From contig RECQ01000035.1 of the NCBI GenBank assembly GCA_007693965.1, positions 1 through 64,000 of the forward strand: 64,000 nucleotides of DNA, in the 5' to 3' direction. Every line of letters starts with the position of its first letter. The stretch's first letter is position 1. Both the position numbers and the translations under genes were made by a program. Below the pieces are notes generated by a model. The model was not told the DNA's origin. It saw nothing but the letters and a program-made list of their open reading frames with translations, and did no database searches. This DNA is from Phycisphaeraceae bacterium. Its GTDB lineage: Bacteria; Planctomycetota; Phycisphaerae; Phycisphaerales; UBA1924. Of this stretch, positions 36,861 through 46,678 are shown in pieces.

Positions 36861-38591
36861 ATGGCCATTGATCCTTCAGAACTGAAAGGCCGCAAGCTTG
36901 GGCGCGTGCTGACCAAGATGGGGAAGGTCACGCGCGAGCAGGTCCACGAGGCGATCGGCGTGCAGAAGACCCGCAAGGCGCCCATCGGGCAGATCCTGAC
37001 GGAGCTGGGGTATATCACCCAGCGAGATGTGCAGGAGGCGCTGGCGGGCCAGGCGGGCATGGGCTTCGTGGACCTCGACTCCCTCGACCTGGATGAGGAC
37101 GTCATCAACTCCATCCCGGCGGAGACGGCCCAGGCCTATCAGGTGGTGCCCATCGAGCACGAGAAGGGCAGCAAGAAGCTCAAAATCGCCCTGAAGAGCC
37201 CGGACAACTTCCGGGCCGTCGACGACCTGCGGCTGCTGATGGGCTTCCGCGTCGAGGCCTTCGTGGCCGACGAGAAGCAGGTCGAGGCCTTCATCAAGAA
37301 GCATTACAGCAAGGGCGAGTCGGTCACCGACGTGGTGAGCGACCTGGCCTCGGACGAGAAGTTCCAGTCGCTGGCCAACCGGGGCGACTCGATCGACCTC
37401 GACGCCGTGCTGGAGGTGGCCGAGGACAACAAGGTCATCAAGCTGCTGAACCTGGTGCTGCTGCAGGCGATCAAGGACAAGGCGTCGGACATCCACTTCG
37501 AGCCCTTCGAGGACGAATTCAAGATGCGATACCGCATCGACGGCGTCCTCTACGAGATGGTGCCTCCACCCCCCTACCTGGGGCAGGCGATCGTGAGCCG
37601 CGTGAAGGTCATGGCGAATCTGGACATCGCCGAGCGCCGCGTGCCGCAGGACGGCCGCGTCGAGCTGGTGGTGGCCGGCAACCCGGTGGACCTCCGCGTG
37701 GCGGTCCTGCCGACCATGTACGGCGAGTCGGTGGTCATGCGTGTGCTGGACCGCTCAAACGTAGAGCTGAACCTGGACCGCGTGGGCCTGCGTGAGGACG
37801 ATCTTGCGGATGTCAACACGCTCATCCGCAAGCCCAACGGCATCGTCATCGTCACCGGCCCCACGGGCTCGGGCAAGACGACGACGCTCTACGCGGCCCT
37901 GGCGGCGCTCAACACCATCGATGTGAAGATCCTCACCGCCGAGGACCCCGTCGAGTACGACATCGACGGACTGTGCCAGTGCCAGATCAACACCGATGCG
38001 GGCCTCACATTCGCGCGCTGCCTGCGCAGCTTCCTGCGTCAGGACCCGGACATCATCCTGGTGGGCGAGATTCGCGACCTCGAGACCGCGGAGATCGCGG
38101 TGCAGGCGTCGCTGACGGGCCACCTTGTCTTCTCGACGCTGCATACCAACGACGCCCCCAGCTCGATCCTGCGTCTGCTGGATCTCGGGCTCGAGGCGTT
38201 CCTGCTCACCGCCACCATCGAGGGCATCGTGGCCCAGCGCCTGGTGCGCACCATCTGCACGAAGTGCAAGGAGCAGTACACGCCCACCGAGGAGCAGTTG
38301 ATGGAGCTCGCGCTGACGCCCGACGACGTGCGCGGCCGCCAGTTCTTCCGCGGCAAGGGGTGCGATCACTGCCACGGATCCGGCTACAAGGGTCGAACGG
38401 CGATCTTCGAGATCCTCATCATGGATGACACGCTGCGCGACATGGTGATGGAGCACGCGAGCACGAACGTGATCCGAGATGAAGCGCGCAAGCGCGGGAT
38501 GCGGTCGCTCCGGGAGTCCGGGCTCGCCGCCATCTACGAGGGCCAGACATCCATCGACGAGGTGGTGCGCGAGACGATCGAGGAAGAGTGA
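36861..38591 (+). CDS. Type IV pilus/type II secretion assembly ATPase (PilB/GspE), second copy
   Basis: The protein has 576 residues from ATG 36861 (MAIDPSELK), supported by GAGGA about seven bases upstream. The MshEN domain covers 8-150. Walker A is GPTGSGKTTT, the Asp box ILTAEDPVEYD and Walker B ILVGEIRDLET. The zinc tetracysteine is CTKC and GCDHCHGSGYKGR. It is clearly homologous to the first copy but has a different linker, so the two may form distinct or mixed hexamers for different pseudopilin sets. It directly precedes pilC and the pseudopilin genes. Confidence 0.93.
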   Translation: MAIDPSELKGRKLGRVLTKMGKVTREQVHEAIGVQKTRKAPIGQILTELGYITQRDVQEALAGQAGMGFVDLDSLDLDEDVINSIPAETAQAYQVVPIEHEKGSKKLKIALKSPDNFRAVDDLRLLMGFRVEAFVADEKQVEAFIKKHYSKGESVTDVVSDLASDEKFQSLANRGDSIDLDAVLEVAEDNKVIKLLNLVLLQAIKDKASDIHFEPFEDEFKMRYRIDGVLYEMVPPPPYLGQAIVSRVKVMANLDIAERRVPQDGRVELVVAGNPVDLRVAVLPTMYGESVVMRVLDRSNVELNLDRVGLREDDLADVNTLIRKPNGIVIVTGPTGSGKTTTLYAALAALNTIDVKILTAEDPVEYDIDGLCQCQINTDAGLTFARCLRSFLRQDPDIILVGEIRDLETAEIAVQASLTGHLVFSTLHTNDAPSSILRLLDLGLEAFLLTATIEGIVAQRLVRTICTKCKEQYTPTEEQLMELALTPDDVRGRQFFRGKGCDHCHGSGYKGRTAIFEILIMDDTLRDMVMEHASTNVIRDEARKRGMRSLRESGLAAIYEGQTSIDEVVRETIEEE

Positions 38592-38643
38592 TCGACAGGC
38601 CGGTCGCCCGCGCGGGCGACGGCGCACACAGCGGAGCCAAGCC

Positions 38644-39921
38644 ATGCCGACTTTCCAGTACGAAGCACTGAACGCCTCCGGCAAGCCCCAGAAGGGGTCG
38701 ATCGAGGCGCCATCGAGTGAAGAGGCGATCCAGAAGATCAAGATGCAGGGCTTCTACCCGACCGCGGTGCGCGAGCAGAAGGTCAAGAAGTCCGCCGCCG
38801 CCGCCGGCGAGGCCAAGAAGAAAAAGAAGAAGTCGGGCGGCGGCATCACCATCGGCGGCGTGAGCGGCAAGCAGCTCACCCAGTTCACGCGCCAGCTTTC
38901 GACGCTGCAGGACGCCGGCCTGCCCCTGCTCCGCTCGCTGCAGATCCTCGAGCTCCAGCTCAAGCCGTGCAAGCTCAAGAACGTGCTCCAGCAGGTGTGT
39001 GACGACGTCGAGGGCGGCATGAGCCTCTCCGAGTCGATGGCCAAGCATCCCAAGGTCTTCAACCGCCTGTACACCAAGATGGTCGCCGCGGGCGAGGTCG
39101 GCGGCGTGCTGGACGTCATCCTCCAGCGTCTCGCCGACTTCATGGAGAAGGCCCAGCGTCTGAAGCGCAAGATCGTCGGCGCCATGGTCTACCCCGTCAC
39201 CGTCATCATGATCGCCATGCTGATCGTGACGGGCATCATGATCTTCATCATCCCGCAGTTCGAGGACATCTTCCTCGACTTCGGCATCGAGCTGCCCGCA
39301 GTCACGCTCTTCCTGATCAACGCCAGTCGCTGGATGGCGGGCGGCTACACCCCCGATCAGGCCCTGCCAGGCGCGATCTATGTGCTCGCCTCTCCCTTCG
39401 TCATCTTCATCCTCTTCAAGCTGCTGCGCAAGACCAACCCCGGACGCGCAGCGCTGGACTGGACCCTCCTGATCACGCCCGTCTTCGGCAACCTGATCCG
39501 CAAGACCGTCATCGCACGCTTCACCCGCACGCTGGGCACCCTCATCAACGCAGGCGTGCCCATTCTGGAAGCCATCATCATCACCCGCGACACCTGCGGC
39601 AACTGGGTGTACGAGCGGGCGCTGGGCAAGGTGCACGACTCGATCCGCGAGGGCGAATCCTTCGCCGGACCACTGCGTGAAACCAAGGTGTGCGACGCGC
39701 TGGTCGTCAACATGATCGACGTCGGCGAAGAAACCGGCGACATGGACGCCATGCTGATGAAGATCGCGGACAACTACGACGAGGAGGTCGACGTCGCCGT
39801 CGGCGCACTCGTCTCACTGATCGAGCCTTTCATGGTCATCGTGCTCGGCGGCATCGTCGGCACAATCGTCATCGCGATGTTCATGCCCATGGTGGCGATG
39901 ATCGAGTCTCTCCAGAGCTGA
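38644..39921 (+). CDS. pilC: Inner-membrane platform protein PilC/GspF
   Basis: PilC is the platform protein that couples the assembly ATPase to pilin extraction. The protein has 425 residues from ATG 38644 (MPTFQYEALNASGKPQKGSI, the usual PilC/GspF opening), with GGAG seven bases upstream. A Lys/Ala-rich linker (KKSAAAAGEAKKKKKKSGGG) follows the first domain. Two T2SSF domains each begin with FTRQLSTLQDAGLPLLRSLQ-type helices (the second is FTRTLGTLINAGVPILEAI), with hydrophobic segments at about 180-205, 240-260 and 395-420. Confidence 0.94.
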   Translation: MPTFQYEALNASGKPQKGSIEAPSSEEAIQKIKMQGFYPTAVREQKVKKSAAAAGEAKKKKKKSGGGITIGGVSGKQLTQFTRQLSTLQDAGLPLLRSLQILELQLKPCKLKNVLQQVCDDVEGGMSLSESMAKHPKVFNRLYTKMVAAGEVGGVLDVILQRLADFMEKAQRLKRKIVGAMVYPVTVIMIAMLIVTGIMIFIIPQFEDIFLDFGIELPAVTLFLINASRWMAGGYTPDQALPGAIYVLASPFVIFILFKLLRKTNPGRAALDWTLLITPVFGNLIRKTVIARFTRTLGTLINAGVPILEAIIITRDTCGNWVYERALGKVHDSIREGESFAGPLRETKVCDALVVNMIDVGEETGDMDAMLMKIADNYDEEVDVAVGALVSLIEPFMVIVLGGIVGTIVIAMFMPMVAMIESLQS

Positions 39922-40006
39922 CGGAGGAGTCGGCGGCGGCGGCGCATCCGGGGCGCCGCCCGCCGCCTTCCATTATCCGACGCGCCTCGCGCAGACGGAG
40001 TTTTCA

Positions 40007-41020
40007 ATGAGATCCAGCCGCAGCACATCCAGGATCACGACGAAGCGTCCTGGCGCCTTCACGCTCATCGAGCTGCTCGTGGTCATCGTGATCATCGGCC
40101 TGCTGGCCACGTTGATCGTGGTCGCCGTCGCCAGCGCCATTGCGCGAGGTCGCGATGCGGGAACCGAACAGTTCCTCCGCAGCGTCGCCTTCTCCGCCGA
40201 GCAGTTCGAGGCCGACTTCGGCTACCACCCGCCTCTCATGCACGACGCCATCGACAACAGCCTGCCCGGTCTGCTCACCGAAGCGCATCGGCAGGACGCG
40301 GTGCGCCTGCTCGAAGAGCAGCGATTCAACAGCATCTTCACGCTCCCCGTCTACCTCGTCGGCGTCGGCCGACTCCACCCCGATGGCGCCGACCTGAGCA
40401 ATCCTGATGACGACGGCGACGACATGCCCGATCGCCACGACGGCGTTGCGGGCCCCGGCTTCCGCGATCCCGGCGCCGACCGCGCCTGGGGCGGCGCCGC
40501 CAATCGCCAGGCTCTGCGGCCCACGCTCCGCGGGCGCGTCTACGGCCCCTACATGGACGTGAGTTCGGGCGACAACATGCGCCTGGTCGAAGAGGACGAT
40601 CTGATCGACCATCCCCACATCACCTTCGAAGAGGTGCGCGGGCGATACGTCTTCGTCGATCGCTGGGACCGTCCGATCCGCTACTACCGGCAGCTCCCCA
40701 CGCGCGACCGCAGGGAGCAGCCGCCGGTGATCAGTCTGAAACGCGTGCCCATCGAGCTCATCCGCCCCGAGCTGGTGGAGGGCGTCTCCGCAACGCTGGG
40801 CCTCGACGCCGCCCAGGAGCGCGACCTGCTCAACGCGCCCTTTGCGCTGCTCTCCGCCGGCAGAGACGAGATCTACGCCGACGCCGAATTCGCAACGGAG
40901 CGCATCGACCCGGACTTCGACAACGCCGCGCTCCTTCTCGAGCTTCTTAATGACGACGATCTGAGCAAATGGACCAACCTGGTCGAAAGTGTCCGCAACA
41001 ACGTGAGGGTGACTCCATGA
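40007..41020 (+). CDS. Pseudopilin-like protein 1 (GspG-type N-terminus)
   Basis: The protein has 337 residues. The type III signal peptide reads KRPGAFTLIELLVVIVIIGL: Glu5 is present, but the residue before the cleavage site is Ala, where Gly is usual. The large C-terminal domain has an acidic, Ca-loop-like segment (NPDDDGDDMPDRHDG) of the kind seen in major pseudopilins. GGAG lies six bases upstream. Its stop overlaps the next start (ATGA). It is much longer than typical GspG (about 140 residues). Confidence 0.85.
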   Translation: MRSSRSTSRITTKRPGAFTLIELLVVIVIIGLLATLIVVAVASAIARGRDAGTEQFLRSVAFSAEQFEADFGYHPPLMHDAIDNSLPGLLTEAHRQDAVRLLEEQRFNSIFTLPVYLVGVGRLHPDGADLSNPDDDGDDMPDRHDGVAGPGFRDPGADRAWGGAANRQALRPTLRGRVYGPYMDVSSGDNMRLVEEDDLIDHPHITFEEVRGRYVFVDRWDRPIRYYRQLPTRDRREQPPVISLKRVPIELIRPELVEGVSATLGLDAAQERDLLNAPFALLSAGRDEIYADAEFATERIDPDFDNAALLLELLNDDDLSKWTNLVESVRNNVRVTP

Positions 41021-41808
41021 CGCGTTTTCTGTCCGACGCACAACACGAATCCGGGCGCTCGCGCCCGCGTCGGGGGTTCTCCCTGATCGAAGTGCTCGTC
41101 GTCATCAGCGTCATCGCGCTGCTGATCACGCTTGTGGTGGGCGCGGGCGTGACGCTGATCGCGCGCGGGCAGACCTCCGCCACCCAGGACCTGCTGCGCA
41201 CGATGGATCGCGCCCTTGAGGAATTCATCGCCACCAACAACAACGTCATCCCCACCTACAAAGCCGGTTCGTTCGATCGCGTCCCCGTCGAAACCAATGA
41301 GGTCGAGAATTATCTGGGCGCCGACCATTCGCGCCGGCCGGATGCGGGCGTCTTCCTCCGCCAGGTCCGCGGCTTCGGCGAGACGGACGCCATCATCCAG
41401 GGTCTGCCCGACCGCTTCATCGTCACCACGCCGCTGGGACCGAATCCGAACGACGAGTCCATGACATCGCTGATTGATTACTGGGGCGAGCCCAACTGGC
41501 CGCCGCCCGACGTCGGCAGCGGTCAACTGTCCGAGCTCGAAATGAGCCGCCAGCAGTTCATCTATTACGTCCATCCCGACAACTCCCTCGCCCAGGATCT
41601 GTACGGCCGCTGCGTCAACCGGCGTCCCTATTTCATGTCCGCCGGACCCGATCGCAAGTACGGGCTGACTTCGGAGTTCAGCCCCGGCGAGACGCCGAAC
41701 GCCATGTTCAACGAGCAGGCCATCGAAGCGCTCGAAGACAATCTCTACTCCTATCCCGGCGTCGCCGGCACGCACCGCACCGACGCCTCCATGGTGACAG
41801 TCCGATGA
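41017..41808 (+). CDS. Pseudopilin-like protein 2 (GspG/PilE-type N-terminus)
   Basis: The protein has 263 residues from ATG 41017, overlapping the previous stop by ATGA. The prepilin cleavage site is canonical, RRGFSLIEVLVVISVIALL, with Gly before and Glu5. The C-terminal domain is acidic and contains SAGPDRKYG, a motif frequent near the end of GspG-like pseudopilins. The next gene starts inside its stop codon, so translation is coupled across the set. Confidence 0.85.
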   Translation: MTRFLSDAQHESGRSRPRRGFSLIEVLVVISVIALLITLVVGAGVTLIARGQTSATQDLLRTMDRALEEFIATNNNVIPTYKAGSFDRVPVETNEVENYLGADHSRRPDAGVFLRQVRGFGETDAIIQGLPDRFIVTTPLGPNPNDESMTSLIDYWGEPNWPPPDVGSGQLSELEMSRQQFIYYVHPDNSLAQDLYGRCVNRRPYFMSAGPDRKYGLTSEFSPGETPNAMFNEQAIEALEDNLYSYPGVAGTHRTDASMVTVR

Positions 41809-42914
41809 TCCGTCGCGCCCGTACAACCCGGCGATCCGTCGCCTTCACCCTCATCGAACTGCTGGGCGTGATCGTGATCATCCTGGTGCTCGTCATCATC
41901 ACGCTGCCCGCGGTGGGGCGCATCATCGAGAGCGCCAACTACGCCGCGGCGGTGAACCTCGTCACCGCCACGCTCGGCAACGCCCGCGCCGTCGCCATGC
42001 AGCAGGGCGAGTACACCGGCGTCGCCTTCCTCTACGACGTGCGCGAGGAGCGCTACACCCTTCAGATCATCCAGCGCTCCAACGAAAGAGCCACGCTCAC
42101 CAACCGCCCCACAGGCGATCCCCGCGGCGCCAACGCCGTCGCCTTCCGCCCCGCCCTCAACACCACGCCCATCGAGCTGCCCCGCGGCGCCGGGGTCTAC
42201 GGCCTCTCCTTCTTCATCGCCCCCCGCGACGCCACCATCGACGCCATCGCCGGCAACACCTACCAGTGGTACGCCGGGGAAATCGTCAACGAGGGCACGA
42301 ATGACCAGATCATCCCCTGGATCTTCCCGCGCAACGACGCCCGCCTCTTCCTGCGGCCCCCATTCACCGATCCGTGGTTCGATGATAATGGCGAACTCGA
42401 TACGGATCGGGATGAGAAAACCCGGGCCGTGCGCCACGCCGATACGTTCTGCATCATCTTCGACCGTGAGGGCTCCATCGTCTCGTCGCTGGCGATCGGA
42501 TTCGGCGCCGATCTTGAGAACGCCTACATCGAATATCCCGACCGGCCCGCCGCCAACGATGGCGATGAGCGCGTGGTCTTCGACGATCCCGCGCGCTTCG
42601 ACCCTGAAGCGCAGCCCTTCTCGGGGCTCGAAGGCGCCGGCGCCAACCCCGAGGTGAAGCTGCGCACCGTCAGCCAGCTCGCCGTCGTCGATCTGTCCCG
42701 GCTCATCAGCAGCACGGGCGTTCGCGAGCCGTGGCTGCTTCGCTCGGGTACATCCAACGCCAACGAATTCGGCCGCATCTACAGCGAAGGCGGCGGCGAT
42801 CCGGCGAACGAAACCCGCCTCGATCAGCTCGTGACCGAGGTCAGCGACTGGATCGACGCCAACGCGCAGATCATCGGCTTCAACCGATACACCGGCGCTG
42901 TGATCAAGAGGTGA
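41805..42914 (+). CDS. Pseudopilin-like protein 3 (GspH-type N-terminus)
   Basis: The protein has 369 residues. The N-terminus RRSVAFTLIELLGVIVIIL has Ala before the Phe+1 and keeps Glu5. The helix continues into NARAVAMQQGEYTGVAFLYD, the pattern of GspH/FimT minor pseudopilins (ARxxAxxxxxxV). The body is much larger than GspH (about 170 residues). The start overlaps the previous stop (ATGA). Confidence 0.83.
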   Translation: MIRRARTTRRSVAFTLIELLGVIVIILVLVIITLPAVGRIIESANYAAAVNLVTATLGNARAVAMQQGEYTGVAFLYDVREERYTLQIIQRSNERATLTNRPTGDPRGANAVAFRPALNTTPIELPRGAGVYGLSFFIAPRDATIDAIAGNTYQWYAGEIVNEGTNDQIIPWIFPRNDARLFLRPPFTDPWFDDNGELDTDRDEKTRAVRHADTFCIIFDREGSIVSSLAIGFGADLENAYIEYPDRPAANDGDERVVFDDPARFDPEAQPFSGLEGAGANPEVKLRTVSQLAVVDLSRLISSTGVREPWLLRSGTSNANEFGRIYSEGGGDPANETRLDQLVTEVSDWIDANAQIIGFNRYTGAVIKR

Positions 42915-42918
42915 TCCC

Positions 42919-44487
42919 ATGAACCATTCACACACCACAATCCGCTCCGATGCCGCGCTCGCCCGCGCCCGCGGCTTCACGCTCATCGAGGTGATGCTGG
43001 CGGTCGTGATCCTGGGCCTCGGCGTTTTGGGTCTGGCGGCTCTCTTCGCCGGCGCCGCCGGACAGCAGCAGCGCTCCAGCGAGATCAACCTCTCCGTGGG
43101 CCTGGCCCGCAACGCCGAAGCCCTGCTGACGCGCAACCTCGGGCGGCTGGCGGGAGAGGGCCTGCAGAACATCATCGACGATGGCGAGGACGGCCACTGG
43201 TTCCCCGCCCCCTCCTCGCGCCGCGACTGGTCGCTCCTGCTTGATCCTGATGAAGATGGCCGGCTCTTCTTCCTCGTCCGGGCTGAAGGCCGCACGGTCT
43301 ACACCGTCAGCCGCGAGCCGGGTATGCCGCCGACGCAGGGCCTCGACGACAACGACAGCTCCGAAGGAGTCTTCGGAATGGATCGCCTCACCCTTCCAGA
43401 TTCGAACATTCATCCCCAAGGACTGCGCGTGCGGATCACCATCGGTGAGGAGTCCTCGCCCGGCGTCATCGATCTGCAGGAAATGACTTTCCTCGGCCCG
43501 GAACTTCCTCTGGACATCGAGTTCCAGAGACCGCCGGTCAGAAATGTTGTCTTGAGTCGGGAGGGTGGAGATTTATTAAGTCAAGCCACCAACGATCAAC
43601 ATCAAGATTTTAACGTCCCCGAGAACGTACCTGCAAGCGTCTCCAACCAATCATCCACGAATCCGGATTTCGCCAACTTCAGAGCCTATGTGTGGATGCA
43701 TCTTGCATCGCCGCCGGCCAACCGCGACGACGTCGGCTACATCGAATTTCGAATCGACGATCTGCCCATGGGTGCGTGGATCGAGCGCATCACCGTCGAT
43801 GCCTACGACTGGCGCAACGCCCGCATCATCTCGCTGAACGACCGCTTCATCTTCGAGGATGACGACCGCTACGCCGGCGGCCGGCGCCCGGTGATGGGCT
43901 ACACCGTTCTGCTGCGCACCGTGGACGGCGGCGCCTCCAGCCAGCTCACCATCTTCACCTACTCCCTCTCGCCCAGCGCCATCCCCCGCTCGAACACCGA
44001 GAACCGCGCCTTCATCCCCCCCGAGCTGGCTAGTGAGGAGGACAACAACCTGCTGATCAAATACAACAACATCACCCTCGCCTACGACGAGGATCGCAAC
44101 CAGTACTACCTCCAGGTGCCGGCCGGCGGCGCCGGCGTCTCCGCCCAGAAGCGGCGCCAGGTCGTCACGCCGGGCCAGATCCTGATGATGGTCAACTCGG
44201 AAACCGTCGACCTCGGCGACACCCAGGACGGCCTCGACGGTGGAACCCCCGGCTCCGACATCCCCGTCCGCGTCATCGCCCAGCAGCGGGTCGGCGACAA
44301 CCTCCGCGGCTATCTCAACCGCCCACCGCGCGTCAACGGGCGCAGCCCCCTGCGCACCACAGGCTCGACGGCGGAGCTCAACCTCCTCGGCTTCAACCTG
44401 TCGGTGGAGAGTCTCACCAGCGATCGCACCGAGTGGCGCATCCGCCCCGTCGAGGCGCGGCAGTTCCAGCTCGTCTTCGACAATTGA
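42919..44487 (+). CDS. Pseudopilin-like protein 4 (GspI/PilV-type N-terminus)
   Basis: The protein has 522 residues. The cleavage region is canonical, RGFTLIEVMLAVVILGLGVL, and the GspI/PilV-like helix continues GLAALFAGAAGQQQ. AGAGGTGAT just upstream of the ATG is a good ribosome-binding site. The C-terminal domain is long and beta-rich. A short stretch at about 43530-43690 is noticeably richer in A+T and in Asn, Gln and Ser codons than its surroundings, hinting at a recently changed surface loop. Confidence 0.83.
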   Translation: MNHSHTTIRSDAALARARGFTLIEVMLAVVILGLGVLGLAALFAGAAGQQQRSSEINLSVGLARNAEALLTRNLGRLAGEGLQNIIDDGEDGHWFPAPSSRRDWSLLLDPDEDGRLFFLVRAEGRTVYTVSREPGMPPTQGLDDNDSSEGVFGMDRLTLPDSNIHPQGLRVRITIGEESSPGVIDLQEMTFLGPELPLDIEFQRPPVRNVVLSREGGDLLSQATNDQHQDFNVPENVPASVSNQSSTNPDFANFRAYVWMHLASPPANRDDVGYIEFRIDDLPMGAWIERITVDAYDWRNARIISLNDRFIFEDDDRYAGGRRPVMGYTVLLRTVDGGASSQLTIFTYSLSPSAIPRSNTENRAFIPPELASEEDNNLLIKYNNITLAYDEDRNQYYLQVPAGGAGVSAQKRRQVVTPGQILMMVNSETVDLGDTQDGLDGGTPGSDIPVRVIAQQRVGDNLRGYLNRPPRVNGRSPLRTTGSTAELNLLGFNLSVESLTSDRTEWRIRPVEARQFQLVFDN

Positions 44488-44542
44488 TTTTCCCGCAAAA
44501 CGGGCCCGGCCCGCACGCAGAACGCACACGCAAGAAGCAGCC

Positions 44543-46597
44543 ATGACACATCCGCGAAGCGACAACCCGATTCACGCCGAGTGCGGCCCCGGCGCGCCCC
44601 GGCGCAGCTTCACGCTCACCGAGCTGCTGGTCGCCATCGGCGTCGTCGCCCTCATGAGCGTGGCGATCGGCCAGATCTTCCAGACCATCGGCCGCATCGT
44701 CAGCACCGGCTCGGCCATCGCCGAGGTGGACCAGGTCGCCCGCGCCATCGAGCGCCAGCTCCGCGACGACTTCGACTCCCTCAACCGCATGCCTCCGGAT
44801 GAGACTTTCATCGCCATCCGCATGCGCGAGATCGGCGATGTCAACCGCAACGAGCGCGTCGATCAGAATCAGAACGAGCGCGCGATCTACCTCACGCGCG
44901 AGGATCGCGAGGCGGACCTGCGCGACGGGCTCGATCCCTACGAGGTGAATGGCCAGCTTCGCAGCCGCGCCGTCACGCGCCGTCTTGATGAGATCATCTT
45001 CCTCGCGGCCTCGCCTCCCGGGGGCCTCTATGTCTCGCAGCAGCTCGATCACGACAAGAATCCCGGCAGCCGCGACAGCCGCCTGATCCCCCGCGTCGCC
45101 ACCCAGGCCGCCCGCATCTACATCGGCCACGCCATGCGTCCGGGGCTGGACACCGACGAGAACCGCAACCGTCCTCCCGCCACGCCGCTGCGCCAGTATT
45201 ACCCCGACGGCTACGACAATCCCAACCTCACATTCGCCAACCGCCAGTGGGGCGCCTTCTTCGGCGCCGAGAACACGCGCAACGAGTTCGGCGCCGACTG
45301 GATGCTCACCCGTCAGCCCATGCTGCTCTTCGGCGGCGCCGCGTCGGGTCAGGGTTCGAACTTCCGCTCCGTCGCCCCCATCGGCAACGGACGCGAGTTC
45401 TCACCCTTCATCCGCGAAACTGAGAACATCGCCCGCTTCCCCCAGACGCTCTTTCAGCTGTGGACCGACGAAATTCCGCCCAACGAACTCGATCTGATTG
45501 AAGATCTGCACCTGCCCGACGATCCCGAGGAGCGGCTGATGTCGTGGGGCCGGGTGGACATCGCGGCCCAGAACATCGATGACGTCCGCCGCTGGCTCGA
45601 AGGCGAGGCGCCGGGCTGGATGCCGGGGCGTCTCCCCAGCGCCGTGCCCTTCGATGCGGGCCTGCTGCGCGATCCGGATCTCTTCGACAGCGGCGACGAT
45701 TTCGACCTGATGAACTCGCCGCTGTGGACGCGCGTCGACAGCTCGACGCTCCAAGTCACGCCCCAGCGACGCCTGCAGCGCAACCTGGCGGGCCTCTTCA
45801 GCGCCATCGCCGGCGTCTTCTTCCGCCCGCTGCAGGAATCGGCGCCGCCCATCATCGAGCGATATCCGACCCGCAACATCGACGAAGTCGACCAGTTGCC
45901 CCCTGGGTTCCAGCCCTCCGATGCGCTGATGGACACCCACGCCCTGCTCGCGGCCCGGTGCAGCAATTTCGAGGTGGCGTGGTCGGACGGCTCCACCGCG
46001 CTGCGCGACATCCGCATCGGCGGGCGCACCATCCTGAACGCGGGCGACCTGATCTGGTTCGACATCTCACCGGTGGATCCCGACGCCAACTCGCTCGGGA
46101 ACGACATACCCGGCCCCGGGCGCAGCACCTATGAGTGGTGGGCCACCACCAACCAGATCCGCCGCGACGATGTCCAACTCCGCAGCTACGCGCCGAGCCT
46201 CATTCCGCCGCCGGAGGCAGAGCGTGCGTACAGGTTCTTCCCGCCTGATTTTCCCGAGATCAGCATAAGACGCATCCTCACCTCGCCGACCATGCGCATC
46301 ACCGACCGTGCGAACGGCGTCTTCACCGGAGACGGCTCGGGCTTGTTCAGCGGCGTTGCGCCGTACAACATCGCCGTCACCGGCGGAGCCCCCGGAGCGC
46401 AGGCAAGCCCCTTCCGCGCCGAGTATCTCGCCATCTGGCCCTTCCGCACCATCGATCAGAACGGCAATTACACCGGGCCGTGGCGCAAAAATCTGCACAT
46501 TCGCATTCGCATGACGCTGCACGACGCCCAGGGGCGCCTGCCCGACGGGCGCACCTACGAATTCATCTTCCGCGTCAACCCCGGTCTCGGCACGTAG
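44543..46597 (+). CDS. Pseudopilin-like protein 5 (GspJ/PilW-type N-terminus)
   Basis: The protein has 684 residues from ATG 44543. The N-terminal region PRRSFTLTELLVAIGVVALM has Ser before Phe+1 and Thr in place of Ile4, with Glu5 kept; this is an unusual cleavage site. GspJ-like continuation is seen (VDQVARAIERQLRDDFDSLNR). The remaining 600 residues have no recognised domain. It lies directly before the GspK-like gene, as gspJ does before gspK in type II secretion operons. Confidence 0.8.
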   Translation: MTHPRSDNPIHAECGPGAPRRSFTLTELLVAIGVVALMSVAIGQIFQTIGRIVSTGSAIAEVDQVARAIERQLRDDFDSLNRMPPDETFIAIRMREIGDVNRNERVDQNQNERAIYLTREDREADLRDGLDPYEVNGQLRSRAVTRRLDEIIFLAASPPGGLYVSQQLDHDKNPGSRDSRLIPRVATQAARIYIGHAMRPGLDTDENRNRPPATPLRQYYPDGYDNPNLTFANRQWGAFFGAENTRNEFGADWMLTRQPMLLFGGAASGQGSNFRSVAPIGNGREFSPFIRETENIARFPQTLFQLWTDEIPPNELDLIEDLHLPDDPEERLMSWGRVDIAAQNIDDVRRWLEGEAPGWMPGRLPSAVPFDAGLLRDPDLFDSGDDFDLMNSPLWTRVDSSTLQVTPQRRLQRNLAGLFSAIAGVFFRPLQESAPPIIERYPTRNIDEVDQLPPGFQPSDALMDTHALLAARCSNFEVAWSDGSTALRDIRIGGRTILNAGDLIWFDISPVDPDANSLGNDIPGPGRSTYEWWATTNQIRRDDVQLRSYAPSLIPPPEAERAYRFFPPDFPEISIRRILTSPTMRITDRANGVFTGDGSGLFSGVAPYNIAVTGGAPGAQASPFRAEYLAIWPFRTIDQNGNYTGPWRKNLHIRIRMTLHDAQGRLPDGRTYEFIFRVNPGLGT

Positions 46598-46678
46598 CCG
46601 GCGCCGGATTCCGAGGGACCCCGCGTGGGAAGTGGGGAACGACTGAACGCCGGCGACAACGCCGGCAAGGAGCGACAC

